Below, piece after piece: positions 51,185 to 59,620 of a stretch of DNA of 64,000 nt. Location of the stretch: assembly GCA_964631945.1 (NCBI GenBank), contig CAZWAY010000020.1, positions 1 to 64,000 on the forward strand, given 5' to 3'. Under the pieces are notes generated by a model. It worked only from the letters and a program-made list of their open reading frames with translations, did no database searches and was not told the DNA's origin. This DNA is from JABFRZ01 sp964631945 (lineage in GTDB: Bacteria > Planctomycetota > UBA1135 > GCA-002686595). A program made the translations under genes and the position numbers. Numbering within the stretch: the stretch's first letter is position 1; every line of letters begins with the position of its first letter.

Positions 51185-52753
51185 GTGTCCGCGCCCGCCG
51201 CTCACGCCGTGCCTCCGCCGCGACCGCGCGGCGTGCTGGAACGCTTCCTGGCGCTGATCGAGCGCGGCGGCAACGCCCTGCCGCACCCGGGCACGCTGTT
51301 CTTCCTGTTCGCGCTGGCGATGATCGTGCTCTCGGAGCTGGCGCTGCGCTCCGGGATCAGCGCCGTGCACCCGAAGACCGGCGAGACGGTGACGCCCGTG
51401 AGCCTGCTCACGATCGCCGGCCTGCACCGCATCCTGAAGGAGACGGTCTCGAACTTCACCGGCTTCGCGCCGCTCGGGACGGTGCTGGTGGCGCTGCTCG
51501 GGATCGGGATCGCCGAGTCGAGCGGCCTGATCGGCGTGGCCATGCGCAAGCTGGTGCTCTCGGCCCCGCGGCGCCTGCTCACGGCGGTGGTCGTGTTCGC
51601 CGGGGTGATGTCGAACATGGCGAGCGAGATCGGCTACGTGCTGCTCGTGCCGCTCGCGGCGCTGATCTTCCAGGCGGCCGGGCGCCACCCCCTCGCCGGC
51701 ATGGCCGCCGGCTTCGCGGGCGTCTCGGGCGGGTACAGCGCGAACCTGCTGCTGGGCACGGTCGACCCGCTGCTGGCCGGCCTGACGCAGGAGGCTGCGC
51801 GCATCGTGCAGCCCGACGCGCTCGTCAATCCGGCCTGCAACTACTACTTCATGTTCGTCTCGACCTTCTTGATCGCTCTGGTCGGGACACTGGTCACCGA
51901 GCGCATCGTCGAGCCACGCCTGGGGCCGTGGCGGCGCGACCCGGAGGGCGCGGGCAGCGCGGCCATGAAGGGGGCCGAGGACGCCCTGCGGCCGCTCGAT
52001 GCGCACGAGCGGCGCGGACTCCTGGCCGCCCTCGCGGTCACGCTCGTGCTCGCGGCGCTGGTGCTGTGGGGCACGCTGCCGGCGCGCGGCTTCCTGCGCG
52101 ATCCGGCCACCGGCGACCTGCTGCACTCGCCCTTCATGTCGGGCATCGTGACCCTGATCTTCCTGGGCGGCGCCCTGGCGGGTCTGGCCTACGGCCTGGC
52201 GGCGCGCACGATCCAGAGCGACTCGGACGTCATGGCCGGCATGGCGAAGTCGATGCAGTCCCTGGGCGGCTACCTGGTGCTGGTCTTCTTCGCGGCCCAG
52301 TTCGTCAAGTACTTCGAGTGGACCAAGCTGGGCCTGATCTTCGCCGTGAAGGGCGCCGAGGCGCTGCAGGCCTCGGGCCTGGGCGGGACGCCGATCCTGG
52401 TGGCCTTCATCCTGCTCAGCGCGGGCGTGAACCTGTTCATGGGCAGCGCCTCGGCCAAGTGGGCCCTGATGGCGCCGGTGTTCGTGCCCATGTTCCTGCT
52501 GATGGGCTACCCGCCCGAGGCGACACAGTGCGCCTACCGCATCGGCGATTCGTGCACGAACGTGATCTCGCCGATGATGACGTACTTCGCGCTGATCATC
52601 GCCTTCTTCCAGCGCTACGACGCCAAGGCCGGGATCGGCACGCTGGTGGCCACGATGCTGCCCTACTCGCTGGCCTTCCTCTTGAGCTGGGCGCTGCTCT
52701 TCGGATTCTGGCTCGAGCTCGACCTGCCCTTCGGGCCGGGCGCGGCGCCCTGA
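51185..52753 (+). CDS. AbgT-family transporter
   Basis: 522 residues from GTG 51185. About twelve hydrophobic segments are visible, with the family blocks FTGFAPLGTVLVALLGIGIA, MSNMASEIGYVLLVPLAALI, GFAGVSGGYSANLLLGTVDP and SASAKWALMAPVFVPMFLLM. AbgT proteins import p-aminobenzoyl-glutamate in E. coli, and other members pump sulfonamide antimetabolites using the proton gradient. Which direction applies here is unknown. The N-terminal 20 residues are uncertain. Transcribed away from recQ's terminator, in the same direction. Confidence 0.9.
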   Translation: MSAPAAHAVPPPRPRGVLERFLALIERGGNALPHPGTLFFLFALAMIVLSELALRSGISAVHPKTGETVTPVSLLTIAGLHRILKETVSNFTGFAPLGTVLVALLGIGIAESSGLIGVAMRKLVLSAPRRLLTAVVVFAGVMSNMASEIGYVLLVPLAALIFQAAGRHPLAGMAAGFAGVSGGYSANLLLGTVDPLLAGLTQEAARIVQPDALVNPACNYYFMFVSTFLIALVGTLVTERIVEPRLGPWRRDPEGAGSAAMKGAEDALRPLDAHERRGLLAALAVTLVLAALVLWGTLPARGFLRDPATGDLLHSPFMSGIVTLIFLGGALAGLAYGLAARTIQSDSDVMAGMAKSMQSLGGYLVLVFFAAQFVKYFEWTKLGLIFAVKGAEALQASGLGGTPILVAFILLSAGVNLFMGSASAKWALMAPVFVPMFLLMGYPPEATQCAYRIGDSCTNVISPMMTYFALIIAFFQRYDAKAGIGTLVATMLPYSLAFLLSWALLFGFWLELDLPFGPGAAP

Positions 52754-52841
52754 GCGAGCCGTACCGGGCCGCCCCGGCGCGCGACTCGGCGATTGAGCGC
52801 GCGCCCGGCGCCCGCTAGAAGGTCACGGCTGGAAGGTCACC

Positions 52842-54548
52842 TTGCCGCGCGACGCCGAACTCAGCTTCCCGCCCTCCACGGAGCCGCCCGAGGAGCGCGC
52901 CGAAGCCGAGTGGCTGCGGCTCGCCGCCGAGCGCCTGCGCATCGCGCCCATGCGTATCGCGCACGCGCGCGTGGTGCGCGTCTCGTTCGACGCGCGCGTG
53001 CGGCACCGCGTGTGGCGCGTGCTGGTGCGCACCTGGGAACACGGCGAGGGTGCGCCCGAGGCCATCGCCAGCGCGCCGCCGACCTTCGCGCGCCCGCCGG
53101 CCGGCGCCGCGCGCGTGGCCATCGTCGGCAGCGGGCCGGCCGGGCTCTTCTGCGCGCTGGACTGCCTGGCCGCGGGCCTGAACGTCACCGTCTACGAGCG
53201 CGGGCGCGACGTGCGCGCGCGGCGCAAGTCGCTGCAGCTCCTCAACCGCGGCGAGGGCGTCGAGCGCGACTCGAACTACTGCTTCGGCGAGGGCGGCGCG
53301 GGCACCTACTCGGACGGCAAGCTCTACGCGCGTAGCGGCGTCAAGGCCGAGGTCCGCGCGCTGCTCGAGATGCTCGTGGCGCACGGCGCGCCGGTCGAGA
53401 TCCTGGCGAGCTGGCGCCCGCACGTGGGCTCGAACCGCCTGCCCGAGGTGGTGCTGGCGCTGCGCGAGACGATCCTGCGTTCCGGCGGGATCGTGCGCTT
53501 CCGCGCGCGCGTCGAGGAGCTCGAGCTGGCGCAGGACGCGCACGGGCCGCGCGTGCGCGCGCTCGGCGTGCGCGACCTCGAGAGCGAGCGCGTCACGAGC
53601 GAGCCCTGCGATGCGCTCGTGCTGGCCAGCGGACACAGCGCGCTCGACTCCTTGCGCATGGCCCAGCGCGCGGGCGCGCGGCTCGAGCCCAAGGGCTTCG
53701 CGATGGGTCTGCGCATCGAGCACCCGCAGGCCTGGCTCGACGAGCGCCAGTACGGCGGCCTGCGCGGGCCGTGCGAGCTGCCAGCCTCGTTCTACGAACT
53801 GGCGACGCAGCGCGAGGGCCGCGGCGTCTACAGCTTCTGCATGTGCCCGGGCGGCTTCGTCGTGCCGGCCATGACCGATCCGGAGCGCGTGGTCGTGAAC
53901 GGCATGAGCCTCTCGCGGCGCGACTCGCCCTTCGCGAACTCCGGTCTGGTGGTGCAGCTCGAACCCGAGGACTGGTGTGGGCCGATCGGGGACCTGTGGG
54001 GCTTCGGCGAACTCGTCGCCAAGGCGCGCGCGCTGGGCGCGGAGCTGGGCCTCGCCAGCGACGACCTGCCCGAGTCCCCCGCCGCGGACCCGCTCTTCGG
54101 CGTGCGGCTGCAGCTCGCGCTCGAGCACGTGGCCGCACACCTCGGCCGCGGCCAGAACCGCGCGCCGGTGCAGCGCGCCGACCTGGTCGCCGCCGGAGCG
54201 CGCGCCACCGCGCCCGCGCTCGAGTCGAGCTACCGCCCGGGGCTCACGCCCATCGACCTGGCCGAGCTGCTGCCGCCCGGGATGCTGGAGCGCCTGCGCG
54301 CCGCCCTCGGCGACTTCGAGTCGAAGCTGCCCGGCTTCGCGTCCGAGCACGGCCAGCTGATCGGAGTCGAGTCGCGCACCAGCTCGCCCGTGCGACTCGC
54401 GCGCGACCCCGAGCACCTCGCCAGTCCGACGCTCGCGGGCCTGTATCCCTGTGGCGAGGGCGCGGGCCATGCCGGCGGTATCGTCTCGGCCGCGCTGGAT
54501 GGTCGGCGCGTCGCGGCGGCACTGGCGCGCGCCCTGGCCCCCGGCTGA
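52842..54548 (+). CDS. FAD-dependent oxidoreductase, COG2509 type
   Basis: 568 residues, starting at TTG 52842 with GGAAGG six bases upstream. An N-terminal helical domain of about 85 residues precedes the FAD-binding Rossmann motif VAIVGSGPAGLFCALDCLAA at about residue 90. YCFGEGGAGTYSDGKLYARS and PYSF-like CMCPGGFVVPAMTD blocks follow, and GLYPCGEGAGHAGGIVSAAL ends it. These features define a family of cytosolic FAD proteins of unknown substrate, common across bacteria. The gene overlaps no neighbour, and the stop is 31 bases from the stop of the sulfatase-like gene on the other strand. Confidence 0.87.
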   Translation: MPRDAELSFPPSTEPPEERAEAEWLRLAAERLRIAPMRIAHARVVRVSFDARVRHRVWRVLVRTWEHGEGAPEAIASAPPTFARPPAGAARVAIVGSGPAGLFCALDCLAAGLNVTVYERGRDVRARRKSLQLLNRGEGVERDSNYCFGEGGAGTYSDGKLYARSGVKAEVRALLEMLVAHGAPVEILASWRPHVGSNRLPEVVLALRETILRSGGIVRFRARVEELELAQDAHGPRVRALGVRDLESERVTSEPCDALVLASGHSALDSLRMAQRAGARLEPKGFAMGLRIEHPQAWLDERQYGGLRGPCELPASFYELATQREGRGVYSFCMCPGGFVVPAMTDPERVVVNGMSLSRRDSPFANSGLVVQLEPEDWCGPIGDLWGFGELVAKARALGAELGLASDDLPESPAADPLFGVRLQLALEHVAAHLGRGQNRAPVQRADLVAAGARATAPALESSYRPGLTPIDLAELLPPGMLERLRAALGDFESKLPGFASEHGQLIGVESRTSSPVRLARDPEHLASPTLAGLYPCGEGAGHAGGIVSAALDGRRVAAALARALAPG

Positions 54549-54579
54549 AGGCCGGCTTCCGGGAGGGAAGGGCCTCGGA

Positions 54580-56316
54580 CTAGGGCCCCGTCCGCGCCCC
54601 GAGCCGGAGCCGCACCTGCTGGGCTTCGACCACTCGTCCGCTCTCCTCCAGCAGACGCAGGAGCAGCTCCAGGGCCCCGGGCGGACCGGCGGTGTCGCTG
54701 AGCGCGCGCTCCAGCTCGCTCAAGGCCTCGTCGCGCTGGCCGAGGTTGTAGAGGCACACCGCCAGGTTGAGCTGGGCCGGAATGCGCTCGCCGCCCGGCA
54801 TGTCCAGCACGCGAGCGAAGGCCTCGGCGGCGCCCTCGAAGCGCGCGAGGTCCTGGCGCGCGAGCCCGAGCGTGAACCAGGCCTTGTGGTTCTCCGGATT
54901 CGCGCCCACGGCGCGCTCCAGGAGCGCCACGGCCCGCTCGCGCGAGCCCTGCTCCTCGAACAGCCGGCGGCCTTCCATGTAGTCCGCGTAGGCCGCCGTC
55001 AGGCGGTGCGGGCTCGGGCTCGTGCAGGGGGCCAGCGGCTCGAGGTCCTCCTCGTCCGCATCCGTGCCCGTGCCGGCATAGCCCAGGCGTTCGATCTCGC
55101 GCTGCAGGTTCTCCTGGCCCGGATCGAGCGGCGTGCGTTCGAGGCGCGCGCGCGCGCCGAGCTCGGCGATGCGCGCGCGCAGCGCCGCGGCCTGGTCGGG
55201 ATGGGCGGCGAGGACGCTGTGGTTCTCGCCCGGATCGGAGGCCAGGTCGTAGAGCTCGGGCGCGCTCGAGTGCACGTACTTCCGCTGTCCGTCGGTCCAG
55301 CCCGCGAGCGGGCTCCAGCCGAAGGACTTGGTACCGAAGTAGCTCTCGAAGTAGACGCCCGGGCGCGGACCCGGCGCGAGCGGGTCGCGCCCGTCGAGTT
55401 CCTCGAGCCCCTCCCCGTCCCAGCCGAGCGCCGCCGCCACCAGCGGCAGCACGTCCACCTGGCTGACGGGCGCGTGCACGCGCTCGCCCGCGCGCGCCGC
55501 ACCCGGCAGGCGCGCGAGCAACGGGATGCGCAGGGTGGCATCGAACACGAAGGCGCCGTGCGTGTCCTCGTCGTGGCGGCCGCGGCCCTCGCCGTGGTCG
55601 GCCGAAGCGACGATCAGGGTCTGCGCCAGCTCGCCGTCGCGCTCGAGGCGCGCCAGCAGCCGGCCGATGGCTGCGTCCATCGCGGCCACCTCGCCGAGGT
55701 AGGCATCGCCCTTCGCCCGCGCCAGGAACTCCGGCGCCGGGGCGTAGGGGAAGTGCGGATCGTAGAAGTGCAGCCACAGGAAGAACGGTCGCTCCTCGTC
55801 GCGGCCGTCGAGCCAGGCCAGGGCGCGCGCGACGACCTCGTCCGCGTGCCGGCTGGCGGCCAGGTGCTCCTCGACGTCGGCCGGCGTGGGCGGCGCGTCG
55901 TAGTGCTCGAAGCCCTGCTCGAGTCCGAACTCGGGCGCCAGCACGACCGCGGCCACGAAGGCCGCCGTCTCGAAGCCGTGCTCCCGGGCGCGCTCGGCCA
56001 GCGTGCGCGCCTCCGTGGAGAGCCGCGTCTCCCCGTTGCGACGCAGCGCGTGTCGCAGGGGATAGAGGCCCGTCAGCAGCGAGGCGTGGGCCGGCAGCGT
56101 GAGCGGGGCCACCGCGCGCGCATCCTCGAACACCACGCCCTCGCGCGCCAGGCGGTCGAGGTTCGGCGTCAGCCCGCTCGGCCCGCCGTAGCAGCCGAGC
56201 GCCTCGGGCACGGTCGTGTCGAGCGTGAGCAACACGAGCGACGGACCCGGCGCGGACACCGGAGCGCAGCCGCCGAGCGCGAGGGCCAGCAGGACGGCGA
56301 GGGGCGCGCGCAGCAC
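54580..56316 (-). CDS. Alkaline-phosphatase-superfamily lipoprotein with C-terminal TPRs
   Basis: 578 residues, GTG start. Lipoprotein leader APLAVLLALALGGCAPV (lipobox GGC). The sulfatase-like fold begins SLVLLTLDTTVPEALGCYGG. The active-site block is AVAPLTLPAHASLLTGLYPL: the sulfatase Cys/Ser is replaced by Thr (T-L-P-A-H), as in alkaline-phosphatase-like and phosphodiesterase enzymes. The metal ligands DHGEG and HGAF are present. From about residue 450, two or three TPR repeats (NHKAWFTLGLARQDLARFEG) follow. It may be a membrane-anchored phosphatase or phosphodiesterase, not a sulfatase. 54 bases from the next membrane sulfatase-like gene, same strand. Confidence 0.82.
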   Translation of the reverse strand: MLRAPLAVLLALALGGCAPVSAPGPSLVLLTLDTTVPEALGCYGGPSGLTPNLDRLAREGVVFEDARAVAPLTLPAHASLLTGLYPLRHALRRNGETRLSTEARTLAERAREHGFETAAFVAAVVLAPEFGLEQGFEHYDAPPTPADVEEHLAASRHADEVVARALAWLDGRDEERPFFLWLHFYDPHFPYAPAPEFLARAKGDAYLGEVAAMDAAIGRLLARLERDGELAQTLIVASADHGEGRGRHDEDTHGAFVFDATLRIPLLARLPGAARAGERVHAPVSQVDVLPLVAAALGWDGEGLEELDGRDPLAPGPRPGVYFESYFGTKSFGWSPLAGWTDGQRKYVHSSAPELYDLASDPGENHSVLAAHPDQAAALRARIAELGARARLERTPLDPGQENLQREIERLGYAGTGTDADEEDLEPLAPCTSPSPHRLTAAYADYMEGRRLFEEQGSRERAVALLERAVGANPENHKAWFTLGLARQDLARFEGAAEAFARVLDMPGGERIPAQLNLAVCLYNLGQRDEALSELERALSDTAGPPGALELLLRLLEESGRVVEAQQVRLRLGARTGP

Positions 56317-56370
56317 GCCCCGGCATCGGCAGGCCGCGCCCGGAACCTGTAGCGGAGCCCGCCGGTCGGG

Positions 56371-58770
56371 CTAGTCGCCGGGCCCGACGTAGCCGAGCTT
56401 GCGCATGACTTCGAGCGCACCCTCGTCGACCGCCGTGCCGATCTCGGTGCGGCGCGAGCGCAGCGCAGCCCGGCGCGCGCGCAACTCCTCCCGCAGGGCC
56501 TGGGCACGCTCGGGTTCGGTCGGCGCGAGGTCGTGCCGTTCCTCGGGGTCCTGGGCCAGGTCGTAGAGCGTGACCTCGCCCGCGCCGCCCGCGTCGTGCG
56601 CTCCGAAGGGCACGCCGTGCGGCGCGAAGTGCAGCACGCTCGTGCCCGTGCGCAGCCCGTACAGCGGCTGGCGGCCGACGCCGTTCCAGTAGCCCTGCTG
56701 GGTGGAGAAGAGCTGCGCGCCAGCCTGCGGGTGCAGGAGGTCGAGGGGCGTGCTCAGGCCCTCGATCGCACCGCCGCCGAGACGCGCCAGGGTCGGGCCG
56801 AGGGCCGCGCCCGAGACCGGCACGCGCACGCGCTCGCCGCGCGGGATGCCCGGCCCCGCCAGGACGAGCGGCACGCGCACGAGCTCGCGGTGCAGCGTGT
56901 GGGCGTGCGCCAGCAGGCCGTGGTCGAAGAGCTCCTCGCCGTGGTCGCTGGTCACGGCCACGATCGTGTTCCCGTCCAGCCCGAGCTCGGCCAGGCGCGC
57001 GAGCAGCACTCCGAGGTAGTGGTCGGCGCTCCACACGCAGCCGTCGTAGAGATCGCTGAGCCAGCGCTGCTCCTCGGGCGAGACCACGCTGGCCGGATCG
57101 AGCCGGCCGGTCTCGCCGTAGCGACGCAGGAGCTCCCACTGCTGGTCGAGCGAACGACGCGCATCGAAGCCGGCCGGGACCTCGGGCGCGAACTGCCGGC
57201 GCCCCTCCGCCAGCGGCACGTAGGGCGCGTGCGGCTCCATCAGGTGCAGGTAGAGGAAGAAGCGCCACTCGCCGACCGTGTCGAGCCATTCAAGCGCACC
57301 GGGGAGCACCAGGTCCGAGCGCCGCATGTGGCCCTCGCGGCTCGCGTCGAAGAACTCGAAGCCCTGGTCGAAGAACTTGTCGGGCACGATCAGCGGACTG
57401 CCCGACCAGGCCGCGCTCGTGAAGCCGGCGCGCTGCAGGGCCTCGGCCAGGGTGTCGAGCCCCTGCGACAGGAACGAGCTCGCCACGTCCTGCACGCCGT
57501 GCTCCTCGGGCAGGAGGCCGGTCAGGATCGAGGCGGTGGAGGGCCAGGTCCAGCTCGCGGTCGCGTAGGTCTCGTCGAACAGCAGGCCGCGCTCGGCCAG
57601 GGCCGCGAGGTGCGGCGTGGTCGGACGCGCGTAGCCGTAGGCCGAGGTGCGGTCGGCGCGCAGCGTGTCGATCAGCACCAGCACCAGGTTCGGATGCTCG
57701 CGCGCGGCACGCGTGCGCGCCACGCGGCTGCGCTGCTCGAGCGCGAGCCCGCCGAAGCCCGCCGGCAACGGATCGGCCGGCTCGACCTCGTGCCCGGCGG
57801 GATCCAGCAAGGTCGTCTCGAGCTCGAGCACCGCGCCCGGACGCACCGCCAAGCCCGCGCCGGCCCCGAGCTCGATCCAGCGGGCCGAGTCCGCGAGCGC
57901 GAGCTCGGCCCGGAAGGCGAGGCTCCCGTCGAGCCGCGCCGAGAAGCGCAGCACGTGCCCCGGGTAGCGCTCGGCCACCTCGTCCACCGAATGGTCGAGG
58001 CCCGCGCCGCCGACCAGCCAGCGCGTCTCGTCCGAGTCCACCAGCGCGCGCCGCACCCGCGCGGGCGGCGCGAGCACCAGCGCCGGTCGCGCCGCCCCCT
58101 CGACGCGGTACTCGGCCGAGGGCGCCAGCAGTCCGGGCCCGGGCGCGCCCTCCGGGTGTGCGCGCAGGACCTCCCAGGTTCCCCCGACGAGGTCGTGCTC
58201 GACCCGCCGCACGTCCATGACCTCGCCCAGCGCGCCGAAGGTCGAGCGCAGGAGCAGCAGGGTCAGCACCAGCAGGGCGAGGGGCGCGAGCACGCGGCGC
58301 CGCGGACGCACCAGCGCCGAGCACAGCCAGCGCGGCCGTGCCAGGAAGAAGGAGCCCGCGAACGCGAACGCCACCAACCCCACCAGCACGAACGCCGCGA
58401 GCCCGAAGGGCGTGTCGAGCCCGATGCGGCGCGACGGATCCGCGTCCAGGCGGCCCCCCAGGAAAGCCAGGAAGAGCCCCACGAAGGCCAGCGGCACGAG
58501 CGCGCGCAAGACCACGCTGCGGCCCAGCTCCAGACTCCTGGCACCGAACGCCGCCGCCAGCGCCAATCCGCACGCGCCCACGACCAGCGGCAGGAGGCCG
58601 TGCGCGAGCCGCATCCCGGCCAGCCCGAGATCGCCGTGGTGGCGGAACTCCAGCGCGAGCAACACGACGGCGCGCGCCAGCGTCAGCGCCAGCGCGAGCC
58701 AGGCGGCCAGGGCGAAACCGGACTCGGGCTCGAGCTCGTCGCGCGCGCGCATCGCCGGGGCCGGTTTCAT
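56371..58770 (-). CDS. Membrane-bound sulfatase-family protein
   Basis: About 799 residues from ATG 58770; an upstream TTG at 58797 is in frame. The N-terminal 190 residues carry four or five membrane segments. A beta-rich insert of about 170 residues follows. The enzyme domain begins HPNLVLVLIDTLRADRTSAY, with the nucleophile region TASWTWPSTASILTGLLPEE: the nucleophile position holds Thr/Ser in T-W-P-S-T, not Cys. VAVTSDHGEELFDHGLLAHA gives the metal ligands. Membrane sulfatase-like proteins of this type often transfer phosphoethanolamine or phosphoglycerol, so that is an alternative. Same strand and adjacent to the TPR paralogue. Confidence 0.82.
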   Translation of the reverse strand: MKPAPAMRARDELEPESGFALAAWLALALTLARAVVLLALEFRHHGDLGLAGMRLAHGLLPLVVGACGLALAAAFGARSLELGRSVVLRALVPLAFVGLFLAFLGGRLDADPSRRIGLDTPFGLAAFVLVGLVAFAFAGSFFLARPRWLCSALVRPRRRVLAPLALLVLTLLLLRSTFGALGEVMDVRRVEHDLVGGTWEVLRAHPEGAPGPGLLAPSAEYRVEGAARPALVLAPPARVRRALVDSDETRWLVGGAGLDHSVDEVAERYPGHVLRFSARLDGSLAFRAELALADSARWIELGAGAGLAVRPGAVLELETTLLDPAGHEVEPADPLPAGFGGLALEQRSRVARTRAAREHPNLVLVLIDTLRADRTSAYGYARPTTPHLAALAERGLLFDETYATASWTWPSTASILTGLLPEEHGVQDVASSFLSQGLDTLAEALQRAGFTSAAWSGSPLIVPDKFFDQGFEFFDASREGHMRRSDLVLPGALEWLDTVGEWRFFLYLHLMEPHAPYVPLAEGRRQFAPEVPAGFDARRSLDQQWELLRRYGETGRLDPASVVSPEEQRWLSDLYDGCVWSADHYLGVLLARLAELGLDGNTIVAVTSDHGEELFDHGLLAHAHTLHRELVRVPLVLAGPGIPRGERVRVPVSGAALGPTLARLGGGAIEGLSTPLDLLHPQAGAQLFSTQQGYWNGVGRQPLYGLRTGTSVLHFAPHGVPFGAHDAGGAGEVTLYDLAQDPEERHDLAPTEPERAQALREELRARRAALRSRRTEIGTAVDEGALEVMRKLGYVGPGD

Positions 58771-58815
58771 GGGCTGAGCCGGCTTCGTGGAGCGCAACCG
58801 GCGCGGTCGCCTCGT

Positions 58816-59109
58816 TCAGTGAGCCGCAGCGCCGTAGCCTTGCTTGCGGAGGGCCGCGACGAGGAGCTCGGGCTCGAGGTGCCCTCGACAGTGCACGGTC
58901 ACCGTGCGCGTCGCGTACTCGACCGTGGCCGAGTCGACGCCCACCACGCTCTCGAGCGCGGCTTCGACGCGCGGCGGACAGCCCTCGGCCGAGGTCATCC
59001 CGAACACCGTGAACACGAGCGTCTCGGGCACGGGCTCGGAGTGGCGCGGGAGCTCACAGGCCGCGACCCCCAGGCACGCGAGTACGACGGGGAGCAGCGG
59101 CAGCCTCAT
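58816..59109 (-). CDS. HMA-like lipoprotein lacking the first metal Cys
   Basis: 97 residues from ATG 59109, with a lipoprotein leader (LPLLPVVLACLGVAACEL). The mature part has the ferredoxin-like heavy-metal-associated fold: TLVFTVFGMTSAEGCPPRVE, ALESVVGVDSATVEYATRTV and LVAALRKQGYGAAAH. The usual GMTCxxC is changed to GMTSAEGC, so only one Cys remains. A metal role is therefore doubtful or altered. It lies upstream of the membrane sulfatase gene, same strand, with 45 bases between. The 510-bp divergent region on its other side should hold its promoter. Confidence 0.72.
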   Translation of the reverse strand: MRLPLLPVVLACLGVAACELPRHSEPVPETLVFTVFGMTSAEGCPPRVEAALESVVGVDSATVEYATRTVTVHCRGHLEPELLVAALRKQGYGAAAH

Positions 59110-59620
59110 GGATCGCGCGACGCCCCCTGTCGACCCGGGGCCGAGACGGCGCAGGGCGGAGGCTACGCAGGCGCGCACGACACGGCAACCGCAGCGGATC
59201 CTCCAGGTCTCTCGGCGCCGTCCCGACTGTCCTCCGGGCCTGCCGACGTTTCCTTCCCGGCCCGATCCCGGACCGAGCCGCGCGCGCTCGGCGGGTGAGG
59301 GAGCCAGGCGCCTCCGGGTTCCCAGCGGATGGGATCCGTCCGGCTGAGCCAATACAAGTGCCTATTTTGAAAGGGATTGCGCCCGAGCGGCGAAGCGCTG
59401 GCGCGGCCCCTCCGAAGGCCCTTGGAGAGCTGCTGGCCCGTTGGCCCGAGCGCGGCGCGCTCCGGCCCGGCGAGTCGGGTCGACGGGCGTGCTCCGCCCG
59501 CGCACGCCTGGAGCGGAACCCAGCTGTTGCACCCTCACGAAGCCGCCGTCCAGTGCATAGAATCCAGCACCAGACCCGCCTGAGCACAGGAGCGCAGGCT
59601 TGCCACAGTTGGAGGAACAC
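59110..59620. other. 511-bp divergent intergenic region
   Basis: No gene is supported here. A short AT-richer patch at about 59351-59375 (AATACAAGTGCCTATTTTGA) stands out against the GC-rich background and could hold promoter elements for either neighbour. GGAGGAACAC just before the ATG at 59621 is a strong ribosome binding site. No terminator or repeat was recognised. Confidence 0.4.

Noticed and set aside
47757..51257. A 1166-codon plus-strand frame over the sulfatase and recQ
   Set aside because: It overlaps recQ in another frame, and its first half is antisense to the sulfatase. The translation is low-complexity and basic.
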